This document shows positions 24,953-35,699 of a DNA stretch of 64,000 nt, in pieces. The notes below the pieces were generated by a model. That model saw only the letters and a program-made list of their open reading frames with translations, was not told the origin of the DNA and searched no databases. The position numbers were made by a program, and so were the translations under genes. The stretch is taken from the NCBI GenBank assembly GCA_036250195.1, contig JAVHZZ010000002.1, forward strand, positions 363,501,624-363,565,623, in the 5' to 3' direction. The DNA comes from Mixophyes australis (taxonomy: Eukaryota > Chordata > Amphibia > Anura > Limnodynastidae). Position 1 is the stretch's first letter, and each line of letters starts with the position of its first letter.

Positions 24953-25290
24953 GACAGAAGATGAAGCATGTGAAGCCACTTCCTCTTCTAAGTACAAATA
25001 TGCACTCCCTTAATAAAAAAACACGTTATTTTCCATATTGTTATACTGCAACGCAATAGAATAAACTATGTGGATATGATTTTGCTGAATCTAAATTCAT
25101 GTCATATGTTTGAGAGAGGCAGTTCAGATATATCCGAAAAAGAGTTGAAAGGGAGTCATAAAAAAAAAAAAAAGAAGGAATGAGGGGAACTTCAAAATTA
25201 TCATCATTTAAATATCGCCAGCAGATTCCGTAGCAAATAAAATAGAAATATGGAATAGTGATCACTATTTAATACCAAAAAGTAGAGATG
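24953..25290. repeat. Diverged duplicated segment, copy 2
   Basis: Partner of 22816-23090, about 2.15 kb away. This copy is interrupted by a short L2-like 3' fragment at about 25199-25234 and an A-tract near 25160. Confidence 0.7.
25199..25234 (-). repeat. Minimal (about 36 bp) L2-like 3' end insertion
   Basis: ATCATCATTTAAATATCGCC then AGCAGATTCCGTAGC is the reverse complement of the common 3' terminus (compare GAATCTGCTGGCGCTATATA near 60020). It is absent from the otherwise parallel position in the copy at 22.8-23.1 kb. Confidence 0.65.
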
Positions 25291-26596
25291 CATCAGTGAA
25301 GAGAGGTGCACCGGTTTCAAAGGACTGTAGGGGTATAGGGTGAGGTACTATGGGTGTCCCTTATGTACTGCCCATGAACCAATGTAATATTTTTTTTCTA
25401 TTACTATAATGCCTAACACAGGGGAATGACGTTTCTATCTGGTTTATGCTACTCCTCTGCTCGCTCTCTGTGATATGTTTGGTCCTGTCTGTACTTGGCC
25501 ACTACCCCAAGGATGTCACAATCTGCCTAGTAACAAGAAAAGTTTTATATAGTCTTCCTTTAATAATTCTATAAGAGCAATAAGACAAATAAAAACAAAC
25601 AAACATATGCTTAAAGTGCCTTTAATTATTTTTAGATGGTGTACCCCCTTCTAAAACGAGTGTTTGTATGACATGCTTTTATCATCTGGATTACTTTGCC
25701 TTCAGTAACTCCCGTGCTTGCTCATGAAGGTGGCTACAAAATTCTATGATGGTGATGACCACACAAAAATAATTCTTTAACTTCTTCAAACATATCTTAC
25801 ACCTATTCCAACTCCTATGCATTGTCTGGTCACTCTGAGCCTGGGTCTACATAAGCCGTAAAGTTGTTTATCTTTAGATTATTTAAAATGTACAACAAAA
25901 AAAAAAGAAAAAGAAAAATGTAAGCTGAATACATCCATGCAATGACCTTGTTAGAGGACAAAGCTGTGAATACAACTGTTCTGAGCTCAGAGAACAGATC
26001 AATTATATTAGAATTGTTAATTGTGGAGTCAGATATTTTAGAGGACAGGCTTTCATTAATTTATTCATAGACATAATAAATGTGGTGATAGAGCCCTTCT
26101 GACTGGGAACGGGATGAGACCTGGAGCCAATTACAACAGGCTCTCACCGCAGACACACAGCCTAGATCATCTTCACACATGGCTACTTGGGGACTGACCA
26201 CTGATGTTCCTATGGTTGATTCCAATGCCGAGAGAGAGAGAGAGGCAGGGAACTGTGACTTGTGAGGTTTGAAAGCCAAATGCAACTCTGGAAATCAGAG
26301 CAGACTAAGACAATGCAAATTAATCTGAACCTCTGTGTGTTCCTCATATTTTTAATGCTCTAAAATAGCTCTTCAATCACTAAACATGTCATATTGATTG
26401 TGAAGTGGAAAAATATGAACCCATAAAAATAAACAACAGCAAACAAAACAATGCTTTTACGCCATTTACATAAGGTTTACTTCATATCCAGGTGTGTTTT
26501 AGGCTTTTACCTACCGGTGTCCAGAAAAAGACCTGTTTAGGCAGAAAGCAGAGGAGTGCTTTTAACATTTACACAACAGACTGCAAACAGAAGTAA

Positions 26597-26837
26597 CCAA
26601 AAACAAAAAGATTTGCAGCGCTAAAAATCGAACTAACTAATAAATATAAAGTATAGAAAAGCAAATAAAAAAGGTCACAAAAGGTCATATTTATATTTAT
26701 TAGTTAGTTAGATTTTTAGCGCTGCAAATCTTTTTGTTTTTGGTTATTAGATATATTAGGTGGTTTGCAGCAGCTTGATCTTTCTACCATTTTCAGTTTT
26801 TGTATCATTTTCAGGCGCCATATCAAGGGTTGTTGTG
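26597..26837. mobile_element. Foldback retroposon-like insert with a 15-bp target-site duplication
   Basis: Flanked by the perfect direct repeat TGCAAACAGAAGTAA (26582-26596 and 26838-26852). The first about 150 bp are a near-perfect hairpin with arms of about 55 nt (CCAAAAACAAAAAGATTTGC... and its complement ending ...TTTTTGTTTTTGG), followed by about 90 bp of unpaired sequence. No ORF and no poly(A) tail. The long duplication argues for target-primed insertion, while the arms recall a foldback. The family is unknown to me. Confidence 0.75.
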
Positions 26838-27878
26838 TGCAAACAGAAGTAAGGCACAGGTAAAAGCATACAGATCACTGATCCTATGCTTACTTGTGTG
26901 TGTGACGTTTGCAAAGGCAGCAATGAAATAAACACCAGGAAATAGTGCTTGTTTCATTTATGGGCTATTGTTTTTGTTGCATTTAACATTGTGCGGTGTG
27001 CATTTATGCCTGCATTCCGTGCACTTTAACACGTGACTTGTTAGCACTTGATATGTCTTTTAGCTCAGAAAGCATTGTACCACGGTCCTTGTAGAACTGC
27101 AGACAGTTTAGGTAAACGCAAAGTGTACTTGATGCCCTTGGCAACCTACACAAACTGTGTAATAAAAAAAGTAGAAGAAAATTGAGTTTTAGTGGTGTAG
27201 TAAGGTTTGTCAGAACAGATCATTCTGTATTTTCCATTTAATAATGTCATATGCCCACAAGCTGAACGCAGGTAAGGAAAAAAGATTGTTTCATAAAATA
27301 AAAAGAACCCATGGGAAATATAGTCAGTGATCCATTCACAAACATGATGAAATAAAAAGTAACAAATAAAAATAACAATTCATAAATGACAGTAAAAACA
27401 AAAAAACTGTTGTATAGTATATAAACATTTGCAATGTCAAACTACTCATCTCTTCTTTCCGTTAGCACGGTTTATACTTTTCATTTGAATTACCGAGTAC
27501 TCAAAATTGAGTATATTTGTAGCTATTTGTTTAGATAAATCCGTAGAAATGGGCTTATTGCTTTAATATTCTCATCATTAACCTTTCTTTAAATATTAAT
27601 AACACTGGCTGTACTATGCACCTACCTATAATCAGTTATCATTTATTTATAGATTTACTCCCTCTAGATTTCAGCTCTCAAGCAAAGACATGATTTTTGT
27701 ATCATACATGTAACATACCATTGTTCAGCACTGTAGAAAGTGTTGGCACTACATAAAAATAAAACCATATCAACTGGTGTGTTCAGACCCAGTACCATGC
27801 ATTATGTCCGACAGTGCTCGTTTATGTATTATATAGGAGATGGAACAAATCATCAACTTCCTGAAAAATCAGATCATC

Positions 27879-28010
27879 ATAGTCAGCTATTTATATAGCG
27901 CCACTAATCTCTCAGCTCCGTACAGAGAACTCATTCACATCATAGCTGGACCTAAAAATAAAGGTTCGCTCACACTTATCTGCCGTCAACAATTTACCTG
28001 CTAATGTCTA
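27879..28010 (-). repeat. SINE fragment (3' half)
   Basis: Contains TATTTATATAGCGCCACTAA, GTACAGAGAACTCATTCACA and AATTTACCTGCTAATG, matching the 3' half of the SINE at 2.9 kb, with the SINE 3' end at the left. Confidence 0.7.
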
Positions 28011-28125
28011 TAAAACATGCTACAAATAGGATGAATGGTGTTTAATGGGCTTATTCCCAACATTGCACAACCTCTTTCTCATGCACCAACACTTGTTACC
28101 AGTACAACAGACAGTGGGGTCCACA

Positions 28126-28250
28126 TTTACAGATACTGCGGGAGTTTGTATGTTCTCCCAGTGTTTGCGTGGGTTTCCTCCGGGTGCTCCGGTTTCCTCC
28201 CACACTCCAAAAACATAGTGGTAGGTTAATTCGCTGCTAACAAATTGACC

Positions 28251-28293
<43 letters not shown>

Positions 28294-28406
28294 GGGAATG
28301 CAGACTGTAAGCACCAATGGGGCAGGGACTGATGTGAGTGAGTTCTCTGTACAGCGCTGCGAAATTAGTGGCGCTTTATAAATAAATGTTGATGATGATG
28401 ATGATA
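28126..28406 (+). repeat. SINE copy lacking the tRNA head, with an expanded (TG)n
   Basis: Carries the conserved body (GTTTGTATGTTCTCCCAGTG, then CTCCGGTTTCCTCCCACACT) and the 3' end GCGCTTTATAAATAAATG with a (TGA) tail. A (GT) repeat of about 38 bp (28252-28291) has expanded in the middle. The 5' tRNA-like part is missing. It lies in inverted orientation to the fragment just left of it. Confidence 0.8.
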
Positions 28407-28409
28407 CTG

Positions 28410-29933
28410 CAGTATCGTCTTGCGGCAGACAGTGAGAAGGAGAATGTGAAGTGGCATGTGAATGAGATGGTCACCACTGTGAGAAGAAGGCACACGGCTA
28501 AGCAAATGAGTAAATGATTACACTAAACAGGAAAAAGTGCACCTACCACCTACAAACAGGAAAAGCAGTGATTTTGTGGGATAGACCTGTAGCCTAACAA
28601 TTCCCTAACAACTATTGACTCCACTGAGGCATGAAGCACTGATATATAGCAGCAGCTCAAATAATAATGCATTTATTTTTATTTTATTTACATGAAATTT
28701 ATTTGTATTAACATACAACTGAATAGCATAATTTTGCAGCAAAAAAAAAAAAAAGAACATCCTAACTGCTATTTGCAATAGATATTTTAATGGGGCATTG
28801 TTCCCTCTAAATAAAATAAAGATGTTCTCTACCTTTACATAACCTACTATTACAGCGCCTGACTCAAGTCTGAGCGCACTTTGCACATAAGTTGCATTTG
28901 GGGGGGAAAAAAAAACCAAATACAACTTACATTTGAACACATAAAACATTTTTTTAACTATAAAACAAGTACCATTAACAGTATAATTATTTCAAGAAAT
29001 ATATTTTTAAAAATTTTTGGTTATTTACATCGATATTTTCAATGCAAACTGTAAATAAAATGCGTTTTTATTGTCCAACTTAGTTACATACTGTTGTTCT
29101 GTGATAGCTACACCTGCCCTGTAGTGGGTGCAAATGATACAGCTGAAACCAAGCATACTTATGAGAAACACAGGAATCAGCAGCATGTGCACCAGAACTC
29201 CCCCAGCAGGCGCTTACTGTACATTGCTACATTAGTCATATCCTTCCCTCCTATATAGTTGTAGGCACTTGTGTCATTTGCATTCAGACATGAATGCAAT
29301 TTCGTTCATTGGAAAAAGGATAGTTTCTGAGCATGCACAAAGCTATTTCACGCAAGATACGCTATGCAAATGGCAGTATATAGGAACATGAATCAGGCCC
29401 TATGTGTCCAAAATGCAATAAACCACCTAATTTCTCAATTTATTCCTGGAAGACCATCTCTGACACCTTCAAACAGAAATAGAAACTAACCTACCGTATA
29501 AACCACATCATCATCTTTGATGTCAAAATGAAATATGCAATAAGGGATCGGGTTTAACTTTACACTATACTAGCAGACTGGTAAATATTGTTCCTCTGTT
29601 TGGGATCAGACACAGGAGAGAAATATAACAGCTAAATACCTAAAAATAAGTGCCTCATTCATTAATTATGTCATTGGATTTTAGTGAATGTTTGGCTGCA
29701 TTCTCATGAATATTGCTTCAGTCCACAAAATTGTCCCACCCTGCTGTTAGAAGGCTATAGGTACACTTTCAAAAGTTATACACATAAGTATTATATGCAC
29801 AAAATTTAAGATGCATTTCCATTTGTTCATTCAACATTATTAAGAAATGTGTTTCTTACTGACACTCAATATACTTTTTTCTGAAATACTACAAATTGTA
29901 CATGATCCAACCTAAACCGGACAATAAAGTTAC
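28410..29933. other. Non-coding intronic stretch with an old repeat at about 29218-29402
   Basis: Mostly unremarkable AT-rich intron. The section 29218-29402 (TGAGCATGCACAAAGC..., ending CATGAATCAGGCCCTATG) resembles 33130-33302, so both are probably copies of an old repeat. Confidence 0.45.
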
Positions 29934-30133
29934 CTATGTCAATCCCGCGTTGGACCGTAGTTTTGTCAGACTCATGGTAACTGATCAGATCTTCTACCCA
30001 GTGAATATAGTTCAGTCGCAGGGGCACAGTGGGGATGAGTCTCTCCAGGGGTATGTCAATGCTCAACCCAAAGTCTTCCTTTAGGAGGGTACAAGTCAAG
30101 GCTCGGACAGCTTCGGGGTATTTGAAGTTCAAG
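29934..30133 (-). CDS. METTL16: METTL16 exon 3: residues 43-109, start of the methyltransferase fold
   Basis: This exon encodes the segment LNFKYPEAVRALTCTLLKED, then the GLSIDIPLERLIPTVPLRLN stretch, the IHWVED motif and RGIDIG. RGIDIG begins the SAM-binding motif I of the Rossmann-like core. The acceptor is ctag at 30137-30134. The exon starts with the third base of the split Ser codon left by exon 2 and ends in phase 1 after ATA G, followed by the donor gtaac at 29933. Length is 200 nt, which with exon 2 gives 328 nt and fits the next exon's phase. Sequence identity to vertebrate METTL16 is very high, and the open frame has no internal defects, so this is a functional exon. The intron to exon 2 is only about 530 bp and contains no recognisable element. 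Confidence 0.97.
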
Positions 30134-30663
30134 CTAGATCGAAACAAAAATAACAAAACAAAACAAAACATGGTATGTATCACCGTAGCACAGTAAGAGA
30201 CAGCATTGCCATGCATTCAGCGATTGCTGGAAGCTATCCATTTCTACTCATTGGCAGCAGTTTGGGTGATCACCCACCATCCCCCCCTTTAATGCCCAAG
30301 CTGCTCCCTACAATAGCAACAAACACACTGCTCTAAAATTCCTTTCACTGCTGGGAAAGTAGAATCTTTGTTCCTGGCTGAAGGATATTTTATCTGCCCC
30401 ACAAGGTGGGAGAGGTAACCTGGGTCACATGACTGTCCAAGTTGGGAGGAGTTTGGAAACTGCTCCCACCTAAATACAAGTCTAGAACCGCCCTTGTTTC
30501 CACTGTGGTTAGCCATAATGGGTATCACCATTATTACTAATCCACGCTCTCGTCTGTAAGATTTATAACAAACATTAAAGGTGTTTTTCTGCCACTAAAA
30601 ATATCAAAAACTGCAAATAAACAGAAACGCATGTTAAATACACAATATACAACAATAACTTAC

Positions 30664-30791
30664 CTCACTCGTCCGGAGAGGTTCACATTCACATGCTGTT
30701 TAAACTCAGGGTACTTGGAAGCTAAATAGGCAAAGTCTGGGGGGTTATCTTTATAGCGGTTTCTTGGGTGCATCGATTTATTAAGTGCCAT
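30664..30791 (-). CDS. METTL16: METTL16 exon 2: first coding exon (residues 1-42)
   Basis: METTL16 is an RNA N6-adenosine methyltransferase that modifies U6 snRNA and hairpins in the MAT2A 3'UTR, acting mainly in the nucleus. This exon encodes the start of the protein. The initiator ATG is at 30791-30789, in a good Kozak context (G at -3, G at +4). The peptide opens MALNKSMHPRNRYKDNPPDF and runs on to a KYPEFKQHV segment, closely matching the family N-terminus, including the basic R10, R12 and K14 that contact RNA in the human enzyme. The exon ends in phase 2 at GTG AG followed by gtaagt (30663-30658). The acceptor is tttcag, so the exon itself begins at 30798. There are 128 coding nt. The start is chosen by homology; an upstream out-of-frame ATG is listed separately. 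Confidence 0.96.
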
Positions 30792-30798
30792 TCCTCAT
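30781..30798 (-). promoter_or_regulatory. METTL16: Five-codon upstream ORF overlapping the METTL16 start
   Basis: The first three bases of exon 2, immediately after the splice acceptor, are ATG. This ATG opens a frame M-R-N-G-T-stop whose stop lies inside the METTL16 coding sequence, overlapping the real ATG at 30791 in another frame. It is directly visible. A regulatory role on translation is only inferred, and would depend on the sequence context supplied by exon 1. Confidence 0.5.
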
Positions 30799-32062
30799 CT
30801 GAAATGACAGCAGCAGAAATCAGAGGAACTGCAATAAATGGTAGTGCAGCACTGGACTATTTTAATAGCATGTAAATCTTCGTCTCTTACAAGTACCTAT
30901 AGCACTATTGTGTCCAGTACCAACAGCCTATACAGGTGAATATATACTATATTATCTCGGTATGTAAAATGATCACCAAAACGATATTGGTGATTTTGAG
31001 TAAAGAAAAATAGTTTAAATTATGTAACATACAATAATAAAAACATGAATCAATAAATATTTTGAGTTTCAAGGAAACATTTTAAAAAAAATAAATACAT
31101 GCAAATATGAATCTATAAATTCCATGTAAAAATAAAACAATATATATTTATTATTCTAGCATTATCAATGAACTTCTAAATAAACTTATCATGTTTTCAA
31201 TTGGGGGATGTGACTTGAAGGGCTACTAATGACTAGCAAATAGATGGGGCAATTCTGGGCCTGATTCATTAAGGAAAGTTAAGCAAAAGTAAGTAAGTAA
31301 GGCAAAACCATTTTGCATTGGAGGGGGGAGGTAAATTTAAAATGTGATGGAAGATTTATAGTTGGGGTAGGGCATGTCCTAATTAAACTTTAAATTTCAG
31401 TTTGTAGTCTCAAATAATTCTAATGCAATACCAAATGACTCACATAACGTGCCTATCTATGGTAGGTAAATTAAAATATAAAGGATGAATATAATTCTCT
31501 GATGGTACAGCACTACAGAAAGAATGTGTTGTCATTCTATAAAGGATAATAATAATGTGTCTGAAACATCAACCTATATCTCGATACTGTTACTGTTTAA
31601 CTTAGTTAATCTTTGCATTAAAGTCTTAACTTATATCTCCACCATTCCCACTGCAAAGCAGGTACACAATACCTCATGTGGTATGCCAGACTAATATAAG
31701 TTATATAAACAAAGATGCAAAAAGTATCTACAAAAAAAATACACTAACTGTAACTATATCTAATCAGCCCAGGATTGCACTTTTTTCAAATGACGTCTAC
31801 TTATATTTATTGTCCCATGTAATGGTTAGTTACCTATGACTGACATAGAATTATAGAGTATGTTTATATTTACATGGAACAGTAGCTTAGGAGAGCCTGT
31901 TCCTTACAGTTACTCGGGCTTCTCAGTACTGAGACCATGGCTGCATGGCAGGATGTGACTCAGGGATGCAATTTAATAAGGAAGTTTTACAGGTCTTTGC
32001 ACGGAGATATATATGTGCCTATAACACACTCACATAACTCGTTCAGCTCTCTCCCCTCTTAC
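30799..32062. other. Proposed METTL16 intron 1
   Basis: AT-rich, no ORF or clear repeat. A common repeat terminus (CCTGATTCATTAAGGAAAG) occurs near 31260. Confidence 0.4.
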
Positions 32063-32230
32063 TGTGCCGTGCTAAGCTCATGTGCTGCTGCAGCAGCGTG
32101 CAGATGGCTGGTCTAGTCATGTGACTCTGATGGCATCCGGCTACAGGGCGATGTGTGGGACAAAACTCCTAGTAACACGTTTTCCCGGGCGTTGCATCGG
32201 CATCTGTGTTTATCATTATGTTACATAGTA
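32063..32230 (-). promoter_or_regulatory. METTL16: Proposed METTL16 promoter and non-coding first exon
   Basis: Upstream of exon 2 this is the only short stretch with several CpGs (for example cccgggcg near 32186). On the minus strand it ends in a good donor, GCACA followed by gtaaga (32062-32058). METTL16 genes in other vertebrates have a non-coding exon 1, so the position, 1.26 kb from exon 2, is plausible. No TATA box is evident and the transcription start cannot be placed. The exon boundary is a candidate, not proven. Confidence 0.35.
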
Positions 32231-32240
32231 ATGTAAGTAA

Positions 32241-33075
32241 ATGTAACTTTTTATTTTAAACCGACACAAATGATAAATGCAATCAGTAAAAACAAAATCA
32301 AGAAGGTATACAAGGTGGTCTACTTTTAGGTAAACAGCATTTAAATAAGCAATATAGGAACTGAAACAAAACAAAGATTATGCAGAGGGTGAAGGTGGGT
32401 GTCACAGAACAGGTAGTAATTACATAATGGTGAATGGTCGGGACATCAGTGGTCCTGCTATGTGGAAAGGCAAAGTTGAGGGAAGAGGGTGGAAGTCTTG
32501 ATCTGTTGAGTGTTAAGTGTGGGAATGGTGCTTTTTGTCAAGCGTAACTTAAAGTTTTAGCGCTTTGGGCGAAAAGGAAAACTGCCGCCTCCCTAGCCCT
32601 CAATTTTAACCAAATGAACCTAACATATTCATAAACTGCTCCCGCCTTCAGCGCTGTGCTGTGTGCGGGTCGCCCCTCTCGCACAGCCCTGGTTTTTGTC
32701 ATTCTCTGAAAAGCCATGGGGCCCAAACCTGGGTAAAGAAATTCAGTCTGTCCTTTATATGATATGTGATTTTTGTCCATGATGAGAGGGGTGAAGGGTT
32801 CACCTGTTTCCACTGGGACATAATGGTTGATTTGGCTGTTGCTAGTATGTGCAAGGTAAATTTTATGGAGTGTCTAGATAAGTTTTGGGGAGGGTAGATA
32901 AAAGAAAGGAATCAGGGCTTCCATTATAGAATTAAGGAGCCTGTGGATCTTGTCCCAGACAAGGATATCTTGGGGCAGGGCCCCCATATATGAGAGAAGG
33001 TTCTCCTATGGCTGCAATTCCTCCAGCAAGTTGAGTCGGCTGTGGGAAACAACTTGTTCAACTTATTGGCGAAAT
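32241..33075 (-). mobile_element. L1/Tx1-like LINE 3' end (ORF2 C-terminus and 3'UTR)
   Basis: The minus strand translates, with frameshifts, to the C-terminal zinc-knuckle region of L1-group ORF2: CWRNC at 33028-33014, followed by a THIW-like HIWGPCPKI stretch. Later come LHILATAKSTIMSQWK and, in a shifted frame, FFTQVWAPWLF. The distal 300 bp have no coding and end in an AATAAA-bearing sequence (AAATAAAAAGTTACATTTAC), consistent with an L1 3'UTR. It is heavily 5' truncated. It sits immediately upstream of the proposed METTL16 first exon, on the same strand. Confidence 0.7.
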
Positions 33076-33881
33076 AGTACAGTTTATTAAATGTGAACTA
33101 TTTAGTTTCAGCTTTGGCCATAGACTGATCACTGATGCAATTCACTTCACTTCTCCCCACCCCTCCCACACACACTTACACTTTTTGTGCAAGTCAGCAT
33201 AGGCGCATAAGTGTGCACCTACTTTCTGGGCATGTGAGAGCAATTTCACACAAGGTACACTACGCAAACTTGTGTGCATCACACTCTGTATCAGCCCCTA
33301 TGTATGTAGCTCTCAGGGACCCAGACACAGTGTAGAGCCTATACCTCTCAGCTTTGCTAATTGGGCACCACACACGAGTGAGGCAATACGTGTCTAGCAA
33401 GCCACAAAAAAAAATAAAACAATCAATTCAAATGTAAGTGTTGTGAATAAATAATGTAATTTCTTCACAGTGCAAGAAACTAAAATAAATAAATAAAATA
33501 TTTGAGAAAATTGTAAGTTTTTTTTTTTTAGGGTGGTGTTTGGCCCATGCTCCTATAGCCCTCCTGAAACGTATATCCTTCTCAGAGGTATTGCAGTTGC
33601 TATTGACCTGGAGATCTCAACAGCATAGGGAGCCATGACTCAATTCTTGCAGCAGTCTATCCCCATTCTCACTCACAGCACCCGCTCTCCTTCTTCTCTC
33701 CATATCCTCCCACCAACAAAAAATACAAAAACAACTTAACATAATATAAAAATACCTCACCAACTTCAAACCACCATAACTACCCGCTCCTCTCCTAGCA
33801 CCTGTCTCCACATCACAACTCTATCAAAGATAATGAAAAAGTGCTAAACTTTTTTATAGCTGTTCTGAGGTTAAAATACTA
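33076..33881. other. Non-coding stretch with an old repeat at 33130-33302
   Basis: 33130-33302 resembles 29218-29402 (shared ATTTCACACAAGGTACACTA-type block and a terminal ATCAGCCCCTATG). Nothing else recognised. Confidence 0.45.
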
Positions 33882-34053
33882 GGGGCTAGATTTACTAAGC
33901 TGCGGGTTTGAAAAAGTGGGGATGTTGCCTATAGCAACCAGATTCTAGCTTTCATTTATTTAGTACTTTCTACAAAATGACAACTAGAATCTGATTGGTT
34001 GCTATAGGCAACATCCCCACTTTTTCAAACCCGCAGCTTAGTAAATCTAGCCC
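33882..34053. mobile_element. Near-perfect palindromic MITE, copy B
   Basis: 172 bp with arms of about 70 nt: GGGGCTAGATTTACTAAGCT, GCGGGTTTGAAAAAGTGGGG and ATGTTGCCTATAGCAACCAG pair with the right half almost without mismatch, and TA lies on each side. Same family as 5511-5683 but much less diverged, so probably younger. Confidence 0.8.
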
Positions 34054-34903
34054 TATGTGTTTTGAGAACCAATACAAAACCGCACAGTAAAATGCCATTT
34101 TTGAAAGTGCGTGATTTGATGTAAACTGCGCGTAGTTTTGGACTTTCAAAACCGGGGAACATCGCATGTGGTTTTAGTATTCTCCCTCAAAACTGTAAGG
34201 TAGTAAATGTTGCGGTTTGGGGCTGAAACAGCATGTGATGTGTGGCAGATTTAAAACCGCACACAAAACTGCACTTTGATAACTGTCCCCCTCAGTTTGA
34301 TAGTGATGCAGTCTCTGGACTTATAGCAGACCACAATTATATAATTCTTTATAAAGTATTTTTCCCTGTGCTCATTGGAGGGCACTCTCCCTGAGTTATT
34401 TATTGGACAATTAACCTGGTTACTTCCTAATGTTCCAGGAGTCTAATGCCTAATGATTTTAGCTTAATGTTTGTAAACATGCCTGGAGACAGGTCCTCCC
34501 CTCCTGTTATTCTAGGCTGTCCAAAGGCACAAATTCATTTTTATTTAACCCTTTTATACAATAGAAAGGAGCTTCCAGCATTCTTTTCTTGTAAAGGTCA
34601 ACAATGAAGAGATTCTGCTTCTTTATGCCAGCAGAGTAACTGAGGTCCACAGATGAGTACAGGAGCTGCCAGAAGACACAGTATAAGTCCCTACATTCAC
34701 TCCTTCTAAATTAGCAAGGGGCATTAAACCAAAAAAACAATGTACATCAACATCTGTCCTGTCCCCCATGGATAGGTCAGAACGGCATAACTGAAAAAAA
34801 AACAGGTGAAACATAAACTGCTATCAAATTAACCAAATTTGAATGAGCATTAACAAACTCTCAGAACACAACATTGAGTAACAATGCTAGGACACCTAGT
34901 GAG
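34054..34903. other. Non-coding stretch
   Basis: No gene or repeat recognised. Confidence 0.4.
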
Positions 34904-35664
34904 TCATATGTGAAAAGTGGGGAAGTTTCCCTCATTTGACTTCCCCCAACTCAACTCCCTATGTGAAAGTCCATAGGACAATGGCGGAAGTGGCACCATT
35001 AGAATGGTCCATGTATAACTCAGTCCATCCTGGAATTGTGGAACAAATGCCATAGTATCCTCTTGAGGAATTTCCAGTGCACTTCCTTCTGAATCTATAT
35101 CTTGTTGGTTGTTAGATTGAAGACTATACCAGGCTCTTTTAGTTAGAGAATCCTCAGGAGATTTCTCACCATCAGAATCATACCCCACTAAAGGCTCAGT
35201 GTCTGAACCATTGGGATACTTAGCTGAAGCTTCCTCATCTGAATGGGTTTGATGACACTTGGGTATTTTCTTTAGCTGCATTCTCTTCTGCAAGATGCTA
35301 GAAATTCTGTAAACTTTCATTTAAGTGGGCCATATACTGATAGCAGCTTCTACAATTCTGTCCATCTGTAGAAACTCCTGCTCGCAATTCTTTTGGTAAT
35401 CATGCTTCTCTTCCAAATATGATGTAGTAGGGGGAGAAGGTAGTAGTGGGAGAAACCAATATGTGATTAGGGAGCATGTAAAGCATGAATCATTTCTTCC
35501 ATGTACTTTTGATAAAGTGCAGTCATAGATACCTTGTGGGGTAGACTTGGGAATATGAAAGTATAGTCGTCAGTCACTACCAGGATAGTTCTCATTACAC
35601 TAGAGTCATTGTTGATGCAGAGTAAGCCCATGCATATACGGTCCATGCATATATGGTCAGGCAC
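34904..35664 (-). pseudogene. Ty3/gypsy-type LTR retrotransposon pol remnant: integrase core and C-terminal tail
   Basis: The frame at 35664-35467 contains an ILVVTDDYTF strand and an ...ALYQKYMEE helix, the pattern around the first catalytic Asp of gypsy-type integrases; the rest of the core is lost. After about 150 bp, the frame at 35320-34904 starts with a VYRI strand and then becomes very acidic and serine-rich, like the C-terminal extension of vertebrate gypsy polyproteins. Stops and gaps rule out function. The piece is separated from the protease segment at 38.4 kb by an L2-like LINE. No LTRs were identified. Identification rests on weak local motifs. Confidence 0.5.
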
Positions 35665-35699
35665 TTTTGAAGTGCTCCATACAGATAGTCTGAGTAAAA

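Noticed and set aside
34904..35320. Acidic 138-codon ORF as a host gene
   Set aside because: Position next to an integrase-like frame and its VYRI start suggest the tail of a gypsy polyprotein; no exon structure or conservation supports a host gene.
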